DNA of 64,000 nucleotides. Source: JAKAXS01 sp041940525 (GTDB lineage Bacteria > Pseudomonadota > Alphaproteobacteria > Rhizobiales > Hyphomicrobiaceae). The stretch covers positions 37,021-101,020 of the forward strand of contig JBGTSB010000004.1 in NCBI GenBank assembly GCA_041940525.1. The letters run 5' to 3'. Shown here piece by piece: positions 1 to 8,488 of the stretch; position 1 is the first letter of the stretch; each line of letters begins with the position of its first letter. Under the pieces are notes generated by a model. It saw only the letters and a program-made list of their open reading frames with translations. It was not told where the DNA came from and did not search any database. A program made the position numbers and the translations under genes.

Positions 1-173
1 TGGTGCGGTGCCCCGGTTAGGCTGTGAGGGCCGAACCGGTCCGTCAGACTATAGGGGCAAGTATCAAACGCGTCCGCCTCGCTTGGTTGAGACGCCCACA
101 AGTAGCGCCGCCAGGCGGCATAAATCACTGCCACCAAGACCAGGAAAACCGCGCCTGCGATAATTGCTGCCAA
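1..173 (-). CDS. Putative small membrane protein, cut by the window edge
   Basis: The reverse strand is open from a possible TTG start at 173 to the window edge without a stop. It begins with a hydrophobic stretch of about 20 residues (AAIIAGAVFLVLVAVIYAAW) followed by arginines, which reads as one N-terminal membrane helix with a cytoplasmic basic anchor. The gene lies 68 bases downstream of the amidinotransferase on the same strand, so it may be the fourth gene of that operon. No family is recognised. The start codon is uncertain because the ribosome binding site is weak, and the call rests on the helix and the open frame only. Confidence 0.35.
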   Translation of the reverse strand, partial: MAAIIAGAVFLVLVAVIYAAWRRYLWASQPSEADAFDTCPYSLTDRFGPHSLTGAPH

Positions 174-241
174 GCTCTTTGCTCACTATTTATCGCGCGC
201 GATTGGCCGTTTTGGCTCTCAGGCGGGACGCTTTGCCGGGG

Positions 242-1363
242 TCAGTCGAAATACCGGTCGAGGGTTCCGCGTCTGCGAACGTCCAGCGTCACGCAGTGGA
301 AACCGCCACCCAGCATCTTTGAATGACGCAGTTTGATCGGAATGACATCAAGACCATGCTTTTCCAGCAGCTTGATCAGCGCTGTCTGATCCTTGTCGAC
401 GACAACGAGGTTCGGACTGATGCTGAAGGCATTCATGTCGATCCAATCGCTGCCGATGCACTTAGCGAGGTAGTCTTCGCTGTAGCGTCCGGTGTTCTCC
501 ATCGGCGGGCTGTAGATGACCTCCCACTGCTTGAAGAGCTCGGGAAGCGTATCGTCATTGATGCGCGCGGGATTGCATAAGATAAGGCCCGGCCTCAACG
601 CCACGAAGGTCGAGTCGATGTGGCTGCCGTAGTAGACGTCTTTCAGATAATGAATGCGGAATTTGTCGCCCAGAACCGACTGAAGCCACTGTCCGCCCAT
701 CTCGTTGCCGGTTGCGCTGACGAGGTAGAGTAAGTCGGAACCAAAGCGCAGAATATTGGCGGCGTCGAAGGCCGGCTCATCGTTGCGTGGCATTGGCTTA
801 GACATGTCAACATCGAATAGAGAGTCCAGCAGCTGGGGCTTGGGCGCACTGATCCACTTCGCACCAGACTTCATGTAATCGATGAGCATCTCGCGGTAGC
901 TGAACGTCTCTTGCGAACGTCCGCGTATGACGTTGGGCGTTTCGATGATTTGATTACCCATCACCAGCATGATGTCGCGCGGGCAGTAGTTATAGTAGCC
1001 CTCGGTTTCCCATTCGATCGTTGAGAATGTCTTGTCGTGTGGCCAGGTCTGCGGGCGCTTGACCGTCACGCCTTGCTTTTCGAGCGCGCTGATAAACTCC
1101 TGAAGATCCTCTTCCGCCTCCTCGACAATTTTTTGCGGAAAGGGTCCGCGCGGGATGTCCTCTAGAGCACGGTCTGGATATTCGGCGAGCTGCGTACTCT
1201 TGTCCGGGAAGGGGAAGCGTGCGTTCAGCGGGTTGCCGACGATAACTTCTTCCAGAGGATCCCATTCATTCCAGCTCCAAACGCGGGGCGTTTGCTCGCG
1301 CCGCGCCGGCGGTTCGCTGAGCTCGACCGCTTTGGTCTTACCCTCGAATTCGGTTCCGTCCAT
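242..1363 (-). CDS. Amidinotransferase (glycine/inosamine-phosphate amidinotransferase family)
   Basis: The 373-residue protein belongs to the arginine:amine amidinotransferase family, which moves the amidino group of arginine to an amine and releases ornithine. The catalytic triad can be read by comparison with human AGAT: an aspartate in FDAAN (about Asp200), a histidine in GSHIDST (His248) and a C-terminal cysteine in GGGFHC (Cys357). AGGAGA lies 7 bases before the ATG. The gene follows sbnA and sbnB on the same strand, 117 bases after sbnB, so the acceptor amine may be 2,3-diaminopropionate. That substrate is an inference; glycine, lysine or another amine cannot be excluded from the sequence. 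Confidence 0.85.
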   Translation of the reverse strand: MDGTEFEGKTKAVELSEPPARREQTPRVWSWNEWDPLEEVIVGNPLNARFPFPDKSTQLAEYPDRALEDIPRGPFPQKIVEEAEEDLQEFISALEKQGVTVKRPQTWPHDKTFSTIEWETEGYYNYCPRDIMLVMGNQIIETPNVIRGRSQETFSYREMLIDYMKSGAKWISAPKPQLLDSLFDVDMSKPMPRNDEPAFDAANILRFGSDLLYLVSATGNEMGGQWLQSVLGDKFRIHYLKDVYYGSHIDSTFVALRPGLILCNPARINDDTLPELFKQWEVIYSPPMENTGRYSEDYLAKCIGSDWIDMNAFSISPNLVVVDKDQTALIKLLEKHGLDVIPIKLRHSKMLGGGFHCVTLDVRRRGTLDRYFD

Positions 1364-1480
1364 TTTGCAATCTCCTAAACTTATGTGGAACTGGGAACGG
1401 CATCGCTTTCATAGGCACCTGTCCGTGATGCGCTAGGTGCTGGTTGCGCGCTGCTGTCCGCGGTTTGATTTTCTGCCGTG

Positions 1481-2497
1481 CTACCACCTCGCCGCAGTGC
1501 TGAAGAACTCAGGCATAGCTAAGGTCTCGCCGCTTGCGATCGCCTCGTTAAGCACAAGGTTGGCAACGCCAATGTCGAGAACGCCAAGGCCGAATGGAGA
1601 AAAGATCACCGTTCGCTTTGGGTCGATTTTCGCACGGCCTTCCATGACGTCGACAAGCGTTCCCGCGATGAAGTCACGGTTTCCGGTTTCCATTTCCGCC
1701 AGGTGCACGGAGGTGCGGGCCTTGAGGCAATGTTCGACGTCGTCAACCACGTTTTGCGAGGCCAGGATGACGTTTACCGTTATGTCTCGCAAAGACAGAT
1801 GCAGTACTGTTGGCGCATGGGCGAACAGCGCCGGATCGTCGAGATGAGGCTCAAGCGCCGTCGTGGCGAAGAGAATGAGCGATGCTTCACGCACGGCGTC
1901 CGGCAGGCTGTCCTTAATCTCGACGCGCAGCCCATACGTTGTCTCGAGCCAGTCAGCAAACCTCTTTGCTTCATCGGCGTTCGTATCAAACAGCGTCACC
2001 TTATCGAATTTCCATTCGCGGAATTGCAGCCACTCGACCGTCGTCCTGGAAATCACGCCCGTTCCGACGACACAAAGTGTGCCTTGCCGCGGTGTTGGCG
2101 ACAGCGTCTCGGCAGCAAGGGCAGCTGATGCGGCGGTACGCGTCGCGCTAATCAGCGACGCCTCCATGCAAGCCACAGGATAGCCGGTGTTCGCATCATT
2201 GAGAATTTGAAGTGCCGAGGCCCTGGCTAGGTTGGCCTTGGTGTTTTCCGGGAAGCTCGCGATCCACTTGATCCCGCTTTTTTGAACATCACCCCCGAGA
2301 TGGGCAGGCAATGCAATGATACGGTCTCGTGGCTTGTCGGGATATCGCAGGAAATAGCTGTCGGGATTTACCGACTGCTTGTTGGCGTGCAGCCGGTAGG
2401 CGCCCTCGACTGCGTCGAAGACGTCTTTGCGGCGCTTATTGATGAACTTCTCAACCGTCGAACCGGGAACGACATGGAAAGTCGGAGCTTTAGTCAA
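1481..2497 (-). CDS. sbnB: SbnB-like 2,3-diaminopropionate biosynthesis dehydrogenase (ornithine cyclodeaminase family)
   Basis: In characterised systems SbnB oxidatively cleaves N-(1-amino-1-carboxy-2-ethyl)-glutamate with NAD to give L-2,3-diaminopropionate and 2-oxoglutarate. This protein of about 338 residues has the ornithine cyclodeaminase/mu-crystallin layout: an SATRTAA motif, then a nucleotide-binding loop VVGTGVISRT near residues 143-152. The frame stays open further upstream, but those codons overlap sbnA and look like out-of-frame sequence. A TTG at 2497 preceded by GAGGGA (9-base spacing) gives the usual family length and starts with TKAPTFHVVPG. It lies 13 bases after the sbnA stop, so the two are almost certainly cotranscribed. 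Confidence 0.85.
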   Translation of the reverse strand: MTKAPTFHVVPGSTVEKFINKRRKDVFDAVEGAYRLHANKQSVNPDSYFLRYPDKPRDRIIALPAHLGGDVQKSGIKWIASFPENTKANLARASALQILNDANTGYPVACMEASLISATRTAASAALAAETLSPTPRQGTLCVVGTGVISRTTVEWLQFREWKFDKVTLFDTNADEAKRFADWLETTYGLRVEIKDSLPDAVREASLILFATTALEPHLDDPALFAHAPTVLHLSLRDITVNVILASQNVVDDVEHCLKARTSVHLAEMETGNRDFIAGTLVDVMEGRAKIDPKRTVIFSPFGLGVLDIGVANLVLNEAIASGETLAMPEFFSTAARW

Positions 2498-2510
2498 AAC
2501 GTGCGTTCCC

Positions 2511-3479
2511 TCAAGTGTCCGCCAGGACTCTGCTGGTCCGGTTGACGTGCTTTTCCACCCATTCGTCGTCGTAGACGGTGTCGAAATACTTTTCGCCAAG
2601 ATCGGCCGAAATCGCCACGACCGTTTCTCCCGGAGCGATTTCGTGCTGCATTTGCTTGATCGCCGCCAACACCGTGCCCGTGCTTCCACCTACCAGCAGG
2701 TGATGGTCAAGGGCGAACTTGCGGCAAGCTTCCACGGTCTTTGTCTCGTCAATCGCCAAGACCTTGTCGGGATGCGAGTAGTCGGCAATTTTTGGCCTCA
2801 CGCTCGTGCCGATACCGGGGATGTTCCTGAGACCCGGCGCACCGCCGAAGGTAACGGAGCCCTTGGGTTCAACAGCAACGATTTTAATGTCAGGGAAGAC
2901 CTGGCGGAGCTTTCTTGAAACGCCGCCGAGCGTGCCCGTCGTGCCCGCGCCGATGAAGATCCAATCGACCTTCTGGAATTGCTGCGCGATTTCGTTCGCC
3001 GTCTGCTCAGCGTGGACTTCCACGTTGGCGGGGTTGTCGTACTGGTTGAGCCAGATCGAATTTGGGTTCTCTTCCAGCAGAGTGTTGATCGTGCTGAAAC
3101 GGTTTTCCAGAAAACCGCCGCCGGGGTCACGTTCCCGAACAACGATCACTTCTGCACCGTAAAGTTCCATGGCGCGAATGTTTGCGCGCGTCGCGTTGGC
3201 GTCAGTCACGCAGATGAACTTGTAGCCCTTGATGCCACACACCATGCTGAGCGCGACGCCCAAGTTTCCCGAGGATGACTCGATGATCACGGTCTCGTGC
3301 GGCTTAGCCAGTCCTTGACGCTCCAGGTCTTCGATCAAGCCGATTGCCGTCTTGACCTTAATCGAACCGGTGACGTTGAACCCTTCCAGTTTGAGAAAGA
3401 GGTCTTCGCCTCCAGCGTATCCACGCACGCGATAAAACAGATCACGGAATATGAATTCCATGGGTGAATCAACAATCAT
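2511..3479 (-). CDS. sbnA: SbnA-like PLP-dependent N-(2-amino-2-carboxyethyl)-L-glutamate synthase
   Basis: This is a fold-type II PLP enzyme related to cysteine synthase. SbnA condenses O-phosphoserine with glutamate to give the intermediate that SbnB cleaves to 2,3-diaminopropionate. The Schiff-base lysine is in GSIKVK (Lys41), the substrate/PLP asparagine in ESSSGNLG (Asn72), and the phosphate-binding loop is GAGTTGTLGG (residues 177-186). The ATG at 3479 is chosen because GGGAGG precedes it with about 8-base spacing; the longer open frame begins with atypical sequence. Immediate pairing with sbnB supports SbnA over a housekeeping CysK. Confidence 0.86.
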   Translation of the reverse strand: MIVDSPMEFIFRDLFYRVRGYAGGEDLFLKLEGFNVTGSIKVKTAIGLIEDLERQGLAKPHETVIIESSSGNLGVALSMVCGIKGYKFICVTDANATRANIRAMELYGAEVIVVRERDPGGGFLENRFSTINTLLEENPNSIWLNQYDNPANVEVHAEQTANEIAQQFQKVDWIFIGAGTTGTLGGVSRKLRQVFPDIKIVAVEPKGSVTFGGAPGLRNIPGIGTSVRPKIADYSHPDKVLAIDETKTVEACRKFALDHHLLVGGSTGTVLAAIKQMQHEIAPGETVVAISADLGEKYFDTVYDDEWVEKHVNRTSRVLADT

Positions 3480-3955
3480 AACGTGGACCTCCCTGGCACC
3501 AACTGCCGCTGTCGGACATGACGGCAATGCCTTTGCATGTTGGCCGAAGCCCGCCCTAAAGCACGGGCGCAACGGTTTGTTGGTTACTAGCCTTTGTCAT
3601 CATTCAACGAGAGCACCGCAACTTTCGGACACGCGTCCTCAGGCCCTCCTTTGAGCAGAAATACTATGAACCTAGGATGACAGCGCAGTTCCCCACGTTA
3701 CTTTTCTTCAGTCTTGCGTACCTCAATTTTGATGGAGCTGAAAGCTTCGGTTAGTACGCGCTACCACGGATGCTTCCACAACAAAGTCCGACGAACGTTT
3801 GCCCGTTTACGGCAATCGCAATCAAAAGCAGGAAGTGCGCAATGGATCTGCAAACGGAGCAAGCGCGCTTTGATCGCAGCGCAACATTCTCGCCGACGTC
3901 ATCGGCAAGATCGATCACCGGGATTAACCTTCGCCGGCTAGTAAAGAATTCGATA
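3480..3955. other. Intergenic region upstream of sbnA with no supported gene
   Basis: Short open frames occur on both strands but none has a recognisable domain or convincing start. The 200 bases next to 3480 must hold the promoter of the sbnA operon, reading leftward. I see no clear -35/-10 pair and no riboswitch fold that I can name. Confidence 0.4.
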
Positions 3956-4114
3956 GTGAACGGAAGCGCCACGAAACAGATTGTGACCGCCGCCGCGGCG
4001 TTCGTCGTTTTATCTTCGGCGGCGCACGCGGGCTGACGACTTACAACTAATCCTGCTCGTGAAGCTCTCGAGGAGAAGATGCAAGCTGCGGAAGGTCCAC
4101 CGGCCGGGTCGTGA
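3956..4114 (+). pseudogene. Small secreted-protein gene interrupted by an in-frame TGA
   Basis: From a GTG at 3956 the frame encodes a signal-peptide-like stretch (KQIVTAAAAFVVLSSAAHAG) and hits a TGA at 4034-4036 right after the likely cleavage site. The same frame then continues for 25 codons (RLTTNPAREALEEKMQAAEG and five more) to a TGA at 4112-4114. The downstream part looks like a natural alanine- and glutamate-rich tail. The simplest reading is a short exported protein of about 50 residues inactivated by one nonsense codon. No protein family is recognised. Confidence 0.35.
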
Positions 4115-4139
4115 GAAAAGTCTCAACTGGCCAGTATGG

Positions 4140-5324
4140 TCAGTCCGTGCTGTCCGGTCCTGCCTTAGTGAGGACTTGATAGGGCGCGGGGGGCGGGGTC
4201 TGAGGTTGCCGGTTACGGATACCTAAAAGGCCCGTCCAGGCGAAGTGGAGGGCGTCGTAATCGCTTTTGCTGCCTTCCTTAATCCAGCTGCCTCCATTGT
4301 CGCGGAAAGCCTTGACAAGGATGCGTGTCCCATCCCGCACTTGGATGTCGTTCTCCGGCGTGCAGCCGTATTGGCGCAGAGTGTCAACGAAAGATGCGAA
4401 CACGTCGAGGTCGCCGCCCTCACTGGCTGCATAGAAGTTCTCGCGATGAAACCGGTATAGTTCGGGCGCATCATCAACGCGAAGCCCGAACCGGTGAACA
4501 CCCGTTGGGATGTGCAGGATATGACTGGCGAGATCTGCCAATGAAACGAAGTCTTCGTTGGCACTTCTTCCGGGAAAGCGGCCGGCATCGGGAAAGGCCA
4601 GGGTTCTAAAAAAGCGCCATGCCTGTTTGGGTAACGCTTCGGCACCAGCGGGAAGCTCGATGTCGGGATACAATTGTGCCTCGGTGAACCAAAGGCTCCA
4701 CAAGTGCAGATCGAAGAGACGCTCCACGTCCGCCTCGAGAAGGTCATGGGGCTCCATGGCCTCACGAACACTGAAGCCAATCGCGTCTTCAAGAGACCTA
4801 CATTCCCGCAGTGCTGCATTGCTGCGTTCGATCACCTGCTGCGCTCGCGGATCGTCATCTGGCAAGAGCCGCTTTGCGAAAATCGCCACGGGCAGATAGG
4901 TCTCGAAGTCTTCGCACGATGCTTCGCCATTGCGTTGCGCAACGTTGGAAATTAACTGATCGAGATTTGCGACCGCAGCCCGGCGAATGTCTTCATCCAG
5001 TTCAGGCCTGTTGACGCTGGCGTGCGTGCTTTGGATGAGCGGCTCGATCGAATCGTCCCAGAGCGTTGGAATGGCGCTCGGCTTGCGCTTGAAGAAGGCG
5101 ATCAACTCACGGATGCCGGTTTCGAACGCGGCAGCGGTTTCCTTGCCTTCGGTTTCGGACCATGGGGCGGGCGACAGTCGTCCGGCGAGTTGCGCAGGAG
5201 CCTTCCAGGCATCCGGCAGCTGCGCGCGATCATCGATACACACCATATCTGAGGCCTCTACGCTGACGCTGGAGCTCAGCCCCAAGGCGGCCATGGAAAC
5301 CAGGCACAGCTGAATACGCTTCAT
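4140..5324 (-). CDS. Secreted protein of unknown function
   Basis: The 394-residue product starts at the ATG at 5324 (a TTG lies just before) with MKRIQLCLVSMAALGLSSSV, a Sec-type signal peptide likely cleaved near VEA-SD, so it should be periplasmic or lipid-free extracellular. The mature part is largely alpha-helical and acidic with several scattered cysteines (for example in VCIDD, SCEDF, LRECRS and YGCTPEN) that could form disulfides. The C-terminus is proline-rich (QPQTPPPAPYQ). I recognise no catalytic motif or named domain. It is convergent with the small broken gene at 3956 and independent of the sbn operon. Confidence 0.7.
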   Translation of the reverse strand: MKRIQLCLVSMAALGLSSSVSVEASDMVCIDDRAQLPDAWKAPAQLAGRLSPAPWSETEGKETAAAFETGIRELIAFFKRKPSAIPTLWDDSIEPLIQSTHASVNRPELDEDIRRAAVANLDQLISNVAQRNGEASCEDFETYLPVAIFAKRLLPDDDPRAQQVIERSNAALRECRSLEDAIGFSVREAMEPHDLLEADVERLFDLHLWSLWFTEAQLYPDIELPAGAEALPKQAWRFFRTLAFPDAGRFPGRSANEDFVSLADLASHILHIPTGVHRFGLRVDDAPELYRFHRENFYAASEGGDLDVFASFVDTLRQYGCTPENDIQVRDGTRILVKAFRDNGGSWIKEGSKSDYDALHFAWTGLLGIRNRQPQTPPPAPYQVLTKAGPDSTD

Positions 5325-5403
5325 CAATCGACTACAACTAAGACTATCAGGCCGTATTGCGGTCTATTAGGCTGACGACGCGCCGTGTCGCCAGCTGAGC
5401 CAC

Positions 5404-6495
5404 TCATGACACATGACCACTGTGGCCTTCTTCGCTCATATCCTTAAACAGTGACAGGATGTCGTCGAGCTCGGTGTCGGTGTTCGCTAGAATGACAAAA
5501 CCCGTTTTGGTCTTGCGGTTAAACCACATTTCGCTGGTGGACCCGGGATCCGAACCATCGTGTCCCCAAAACTCCTTTTTGCGAAACCAGCCGAGTCCGC
5601 GCCCTTTCGCCGGCAGCATCTCGGCGACGGTTTCCGGTTCAAGGATGCGGGCACTTCCTATTGCGCCCCCGTTCATGATCGCCGTCAGAAAACGGGCCAG
5701 CTGCTCCGCGCTAGTCCGGATCATCCCGTCGGCCAGCGTTGGATAGCTGTAAAGCGCATGCTCGTTGAAACCTGGCTTGGGATGGACCCCGGCAGGAAGA
5801 AGATTTCCATCCCCATCGCCCGGACACAACTCCCGCTTGGCCCTCTTGGCAAAGGTATAGGGCCGGGCCAACCGGTCAGCAGAGAGCTTGCCGATATAGA
5901 ACGATGTCTCGTTCATACCCAGGGGATCAAATATGCTCTTGCGCAGATAGTCCTCCAGCGGCATGTCCGAGATGCGTTCGGCTAGGTAGCCTAGCAGCGC
6001 AAAGCCGAGGTTGGAGTATGCTTCGCTGTCGCCTGGCCGCTTCTTACGAAAATTCTTGCGGCTCCAAAGGTCGCCGGAACGCGAAAAATAAGCTGTCACG
6101 ATCTCTTCCAAGGACAGCTTTGGGTCGCCAGCACAGTAGAGCCCGTAGGTCGCGTCGTGGTCTTTGATCGATGCCGTATGTGTGAGCAGATGGCGAAACG
6201 TGATCGGCTCATCTGGCCAGTGCGGCGATCTCACTTCGAAGCCAAGGAAGGCATTGATATCATCGTCTAGGCCAAGCTTGCGCTCCTGATACAATTTCAT
6301 GATCGCGACTGCGGTGATGGCTTTGGTAATCGATGCGATATGAAACAGGGAGTCGTTCGGCGAAGCAGGCACTTGCCTCGTCAAGTCGGCAAAGCCAAGT
6401 CCAAATGAACGAGTGACTTCCTCTCCGCGCACGACACAAGCCGCCAGCCCAGGGACGTTCTTCTTCTTCATCCATTTTTCGATGCGCGACTTCAT
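5404..6495 (-). CDS. Serine beta-lactamase-fold hydrolase (class C/esterase-type, COG1680)
   Basis: The 363-residue protein has the penicillin-binding/class C beta-lactamase fold: SxxK as SITK in HIASITKAITA (about residues 55-58), a YxN motif as YSN in SEAYSNLGFALLGYL, and HDG in FWGHDGSDPG in place of the KTG triad. The HDG variant is typical of esterase or peptidase members rather than true beta-lactamases. No signal peptide is evident at the chosen ATG, so the location is uncertain. Substrate is unknown; antibiotic resistance should not be inferred from the fold alone. Confidence 0.85.
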   Translation of the reverse strand: MKSRIEKWMKKKNVPGLAACVVRGEEVTRSFGLGFADLTRQVPASPNDSLFHIASITKAITAVAIMKLYQERKLGLDDDINAFLGFEVRSPHWPDEPITFRHLLTHTASIKDHDATYGLYCAGDPKLSLEEIVTAYFSRSGDLWSRKNFRKKRPGDSEAYSNLGFALLGYLAERISDMPLEDYLRKSIFDPLGMNETSFYIGKLSADRLARPYTFAKRAKRELCPGDGDGNLLPAGVHPKPGFNEHALYSYPTLADGMIRTSAEQLARFLTAIMNGGAIGSARILEPETVAEMLPAKGRGLGWFRKKEFWGHDGSDPGSTSEMWFNRKTKTGFVILANTDTELDDILSLFKDMSEEGHSGHVS

Positions 6496-6752
6496 AAGCT
6501 AGCTCGTAAGTCTTGCGACACGGACTGTTTATTGGTCCGATAGAAATCGTGGGGAGGGAAATCTATCCGAACTCTGTGCAACGTTCAGAGTGCAACGTCC
6601 CAGCTGGAAACAAGCAGAACCGACTTGTGGCTCTTAGCATGGAGAAAGCTGTCATTCAAAGTTCGCGTAAGCCTTCAAACATCGACTTTGGCGTGTCGAT
6701 GGCACCCTCAAGCTAGGCCAGATCAAAAGACCCTCGGAAAATTGTCTCTGAA
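6496..6752. other. Intergenic region left of the island junction
   Basis: No gene with a recognisable product is visible. A short open frame exists on the plus strand (6513-6716) but lacks a convincing start site or domain. The stretch ends at the 17-bp repeat that marks the left island boundary. Confidence 0.4.
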
Positions 6753-6769
6753 GTTTGGCGGAGAGGGAG
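6753..6769. repeat. attL-like copy of the tRNA-Ser 3' end (left island boundary)
   Basis: GTTTGGCGGAGAGGGAG here is identical to 29980-29996, where it covers the last 14 bases of tRNA-Ser(CGA) including CCA plus three flanking bases. The sequences diverge on both sides. A 17-base perfect match at this spacing, with an integrase next to the tRNA copy, is the expected footprint of site-specific integration. Confidence 0.85.
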
Positions 6770-7137
6770 TCCGTCGAATCAACCTCCCAAATCAATGAAA
6801 TTGATGAATAATTTTTTTATTTTAAATTTTCACCCCACACACTGGCCCACATTAGCAAATAGCTTCCCAATCGCAGGCTCAATTATTGTTCAGCGTTGTG
6901 GACCGAAGTCGAGCCGCCGACATTTAGCCTCTGCCAGAGGGTAACATCCCAAATCTCACCTCCGGCACGGCGCTGTCCCAATGGCGGCCTGACACAGGCA
7001 TAACCTTTCCGGCTTCCGCGACCGTCTTTAACGATGCTCAGCCCATCGCGACCGTTTTTGACCTCGGCCTGACGACTGCTCCTAACGGAACCAACGCTGT
7101 AATGCGGCTGCGACCCAGGGTAAGTAAGCACGGGAGG
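6770..7137. other. Island left end, A+T-rich non-coding stretch
   Basis: The first part is markedly A+T-rich (about 6795-6830) and holds the small inverted repeat ATCAAT-GAA-ATTGAT followed by a T-rich tract, possibly a weak terminator. A long open frame on the minus strand (6883-7656) overlaps the HNH gene antiparallel and has no recognisable features, so it is not called. Confidence 0.35.
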
Positions 7138-7803
7138 ATGGACCAAGAACCCTGGGATTTTTCTTTTGAGGCTGCTGTGAAGAAAAAGAAGAAGAGGTTT
7201 ACGGCAACAGGCGAGGCTTTGGCGTACTACGAGTCCAAAGTTGGGATGGAGTGGTACAAGCGTCGTTTGGCTATAGCCAAGGAAGAGGCGACAAATGCTT
7301 CCCCTGTCAAAATGCCTATTTATCCAGGACCTCTGCCCAAGGGCTTGTTCGCGCCAGTTAGCGCAGAGGGGGTTAAGAAGCTCGCTGTACCTGTGCCGAA
7401 TGAGAAGGTAATCCCGGACGATGTAAGCTACCAGTCTCGGCCTGGCCAACGAGAGTTCCGCGCCGCCATCATCGCAGCATATGGAAAATGTGCTGTGAGC
7501 GGGACAGCTCTTGCAGATGCATTGGAAGCCGCGCACATCATTCCTTACGTCGATGCGCGGTCGCACATCATCTCCAACGGACTGTGTCTGAGAGCCGACC
7601 TGCACCGGCTCTACGACCGGAGCCTCATGCGGATCGGAGCGGACCTCGTCATCCATCTTGCTCCTGAGCTGCTGAAGACTGGGTATGCGAAATTACAAGG
7701 GAGAACCATACGCAAGCCAGCGGATGAGAAGCTCTGGCCTGACACTGCGCTGCTCGCGATACGACATCGCTTTATCGCCTACCCTAGGCCAACACGCTCA
7801 TGA
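7138..7803 (+). CDS. HNH endonuclease-domain protein
   Basis: The 221-residue product has an HNH motif of the HNH_2 type in its second half: a cysteine in GKCAVSG, then EAAHIIPY, then NGLCLRADLHRLYDRSLM. The AAHI histidine, the asparagine and the LHRLYD histidine are the expected metal-site residues. The first 100 residues are lysine-rich and unassigned. Similar proteins occur with restriction systems and mobile elements, but no methylase is adjacent. The ATG at 7138 abuts GGGAGG with almost no spacing; an in-frame ATG at 7102 is the alternative start. Confidence 0.8.
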   Translation: MDQEPWDFSFEAAVKKKKKRFTATGEALAYYESKVGMEWYKRRLAIAKEEATNASPVKMPIYPGPLPKGLFAPVSAEGVKKLAVPVPNEKVIPDDVSYQSRPGQREFRAAIIAAYGKCAVSGTALADALEAAHIIPYVDARSHIISNGLCLRADLHRLYDRSLMRIGADLVIHLAPELLKTGYAKLQGRTIRKPADEKLWPDTALLAIRHRFIAYPRPTRS

Positions 7804-7816
7804 GCAGCTTGCGAGA

Positions 7817-8407
7817 TTAGGTTTGGAGCTCGCGTTTCAGTTTGGCTACGGTCCCGGTGCCCATGCCGAACTGCCTGGCGACCTTCAAGATGCCGGTGCC
7901 AGCCCTCAGCGCGTCTTTTGCTAGTTCAACGGATTTTGGGTCCGCTCCCGGTCGACCAAGCTTCTTCCCCTGCGCCCGCGCTCTAGCTAGTCCGGCGTTT
8001 ACACGGGACACAATCATTTCGCGTTCGAACTCGCTAAATACAGCGAGCATGCCAAACATGGCGCGACCCGCGGGAGTCGTCGTATCGAGGGCTTGGGTGT
8101 GGATGTACAGGCCTGTGCCGGTGTCACGGATTGTCTGCAATACATCGATCAGGTTCTGAAGGCTGCGCCCTAAGCGATCTGACGACCAAACGGCGAGCAC
8201 GTCAAATTCGCGTCTAACCGCAGCCTTTAGCATGGCGTCAAAACCCGGCCTCTTGTCGCGACCTTTGGATCCAGAGATGCCCGCGTCGGAGAATACCTCG
8301 ACCACCGAATGACCTGCGCGCCGCGCCCATCCCTGCAGCTCGCGCAGCTGATTTTCGCTAGTTTGCTTATCGGTGCTGACGCGCGTGTAGATCGCAACTA
8401 GTGCCAT
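7817..8407 (-). CDS. Serine recombinase (resolvase/invertase family)
   Basis: The 196-residue protein is a small serine recombinase with the catalytic serine in YTRVS (Ser11), then SDAGISGSKGRDKRPGFDAM, VWSSDRLGRS and the conserved EREMIVSRVNAGLARARAQGKKLGRP region leading to a C-terminal helix-turn-helix (ILKVARQFGMGTGTVAKLKR). Such enzymes resolve or invert DNA at short palindromic crossover sites. It is convergent with the HNH gene, 13 bases apart. The ATG at 8407 removes 12 upstream residues that do not match the family. The neighbouring palindromes at 8453-8488 may be its site. Confidence 0.92.
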   Translation of the reverse strand: MALVAIYTRVSTDKQTSENQLRELQGWARRAGHSVVEVFSDAGISGSKGRDKRPGFDAMLKAAVRREFDVLAVWSSDRLGRSLQNLIDVLQTIRDTGTGLYIHTQALDTTTPAGRAMFGMLAVFSEFEREMIVSRVNAGLARARAQGKKLGRPGADPKSVELAKDALRAGTGILKVARQFGMGTGTVAKLKRELQT

Positions 8408-8452
8408 GGCGTATTCCTGAATCTGCTCTGAAGCTTGGAACACTAAACTAGC

Positions 8453-8488
8453 ATGAGCTCATACTATAACAACTGTTTTAGTATACTA
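8453..8488. promoter_or_regulatory. Two perfect 10-bp palindromes upstream of the serine recombinase
   Basis: ATGAGCTCAT (8453-8462) and TAGTATACTA (8479-8488) are each perfect 10-bp palindromes in an A+T-rich segment starting 45 bases upstream of the recombinase start codon. Resolvases commonly act at, and are autoregulated from, palindromic subsites just upstream of their own genes. Function is inferred from position and symmetry only. Confidence 0.4.

Noticed and set aside
2498..2689. N-terminal extension of SbnB
   Set aside because: These codons lie inside sbnA in another frame and are serine/arginine-rich without family similarity; TTG at 2497 fits length and spacing.
5404..6495. Antibiotic-resistance beta-lactamase
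   Set aside because: The third motif is HDG rather than KTG and the group is dominated by esterases and peptidases, so resistance is not supported.
6883..7656. Minus-strand open frame of 257 codons
   Set aside because: It runs antiparallel to the HNH gene, has no recognisable domain and its residues look like complement-strand artefact; the HNH motif on the plus strand decides the case.
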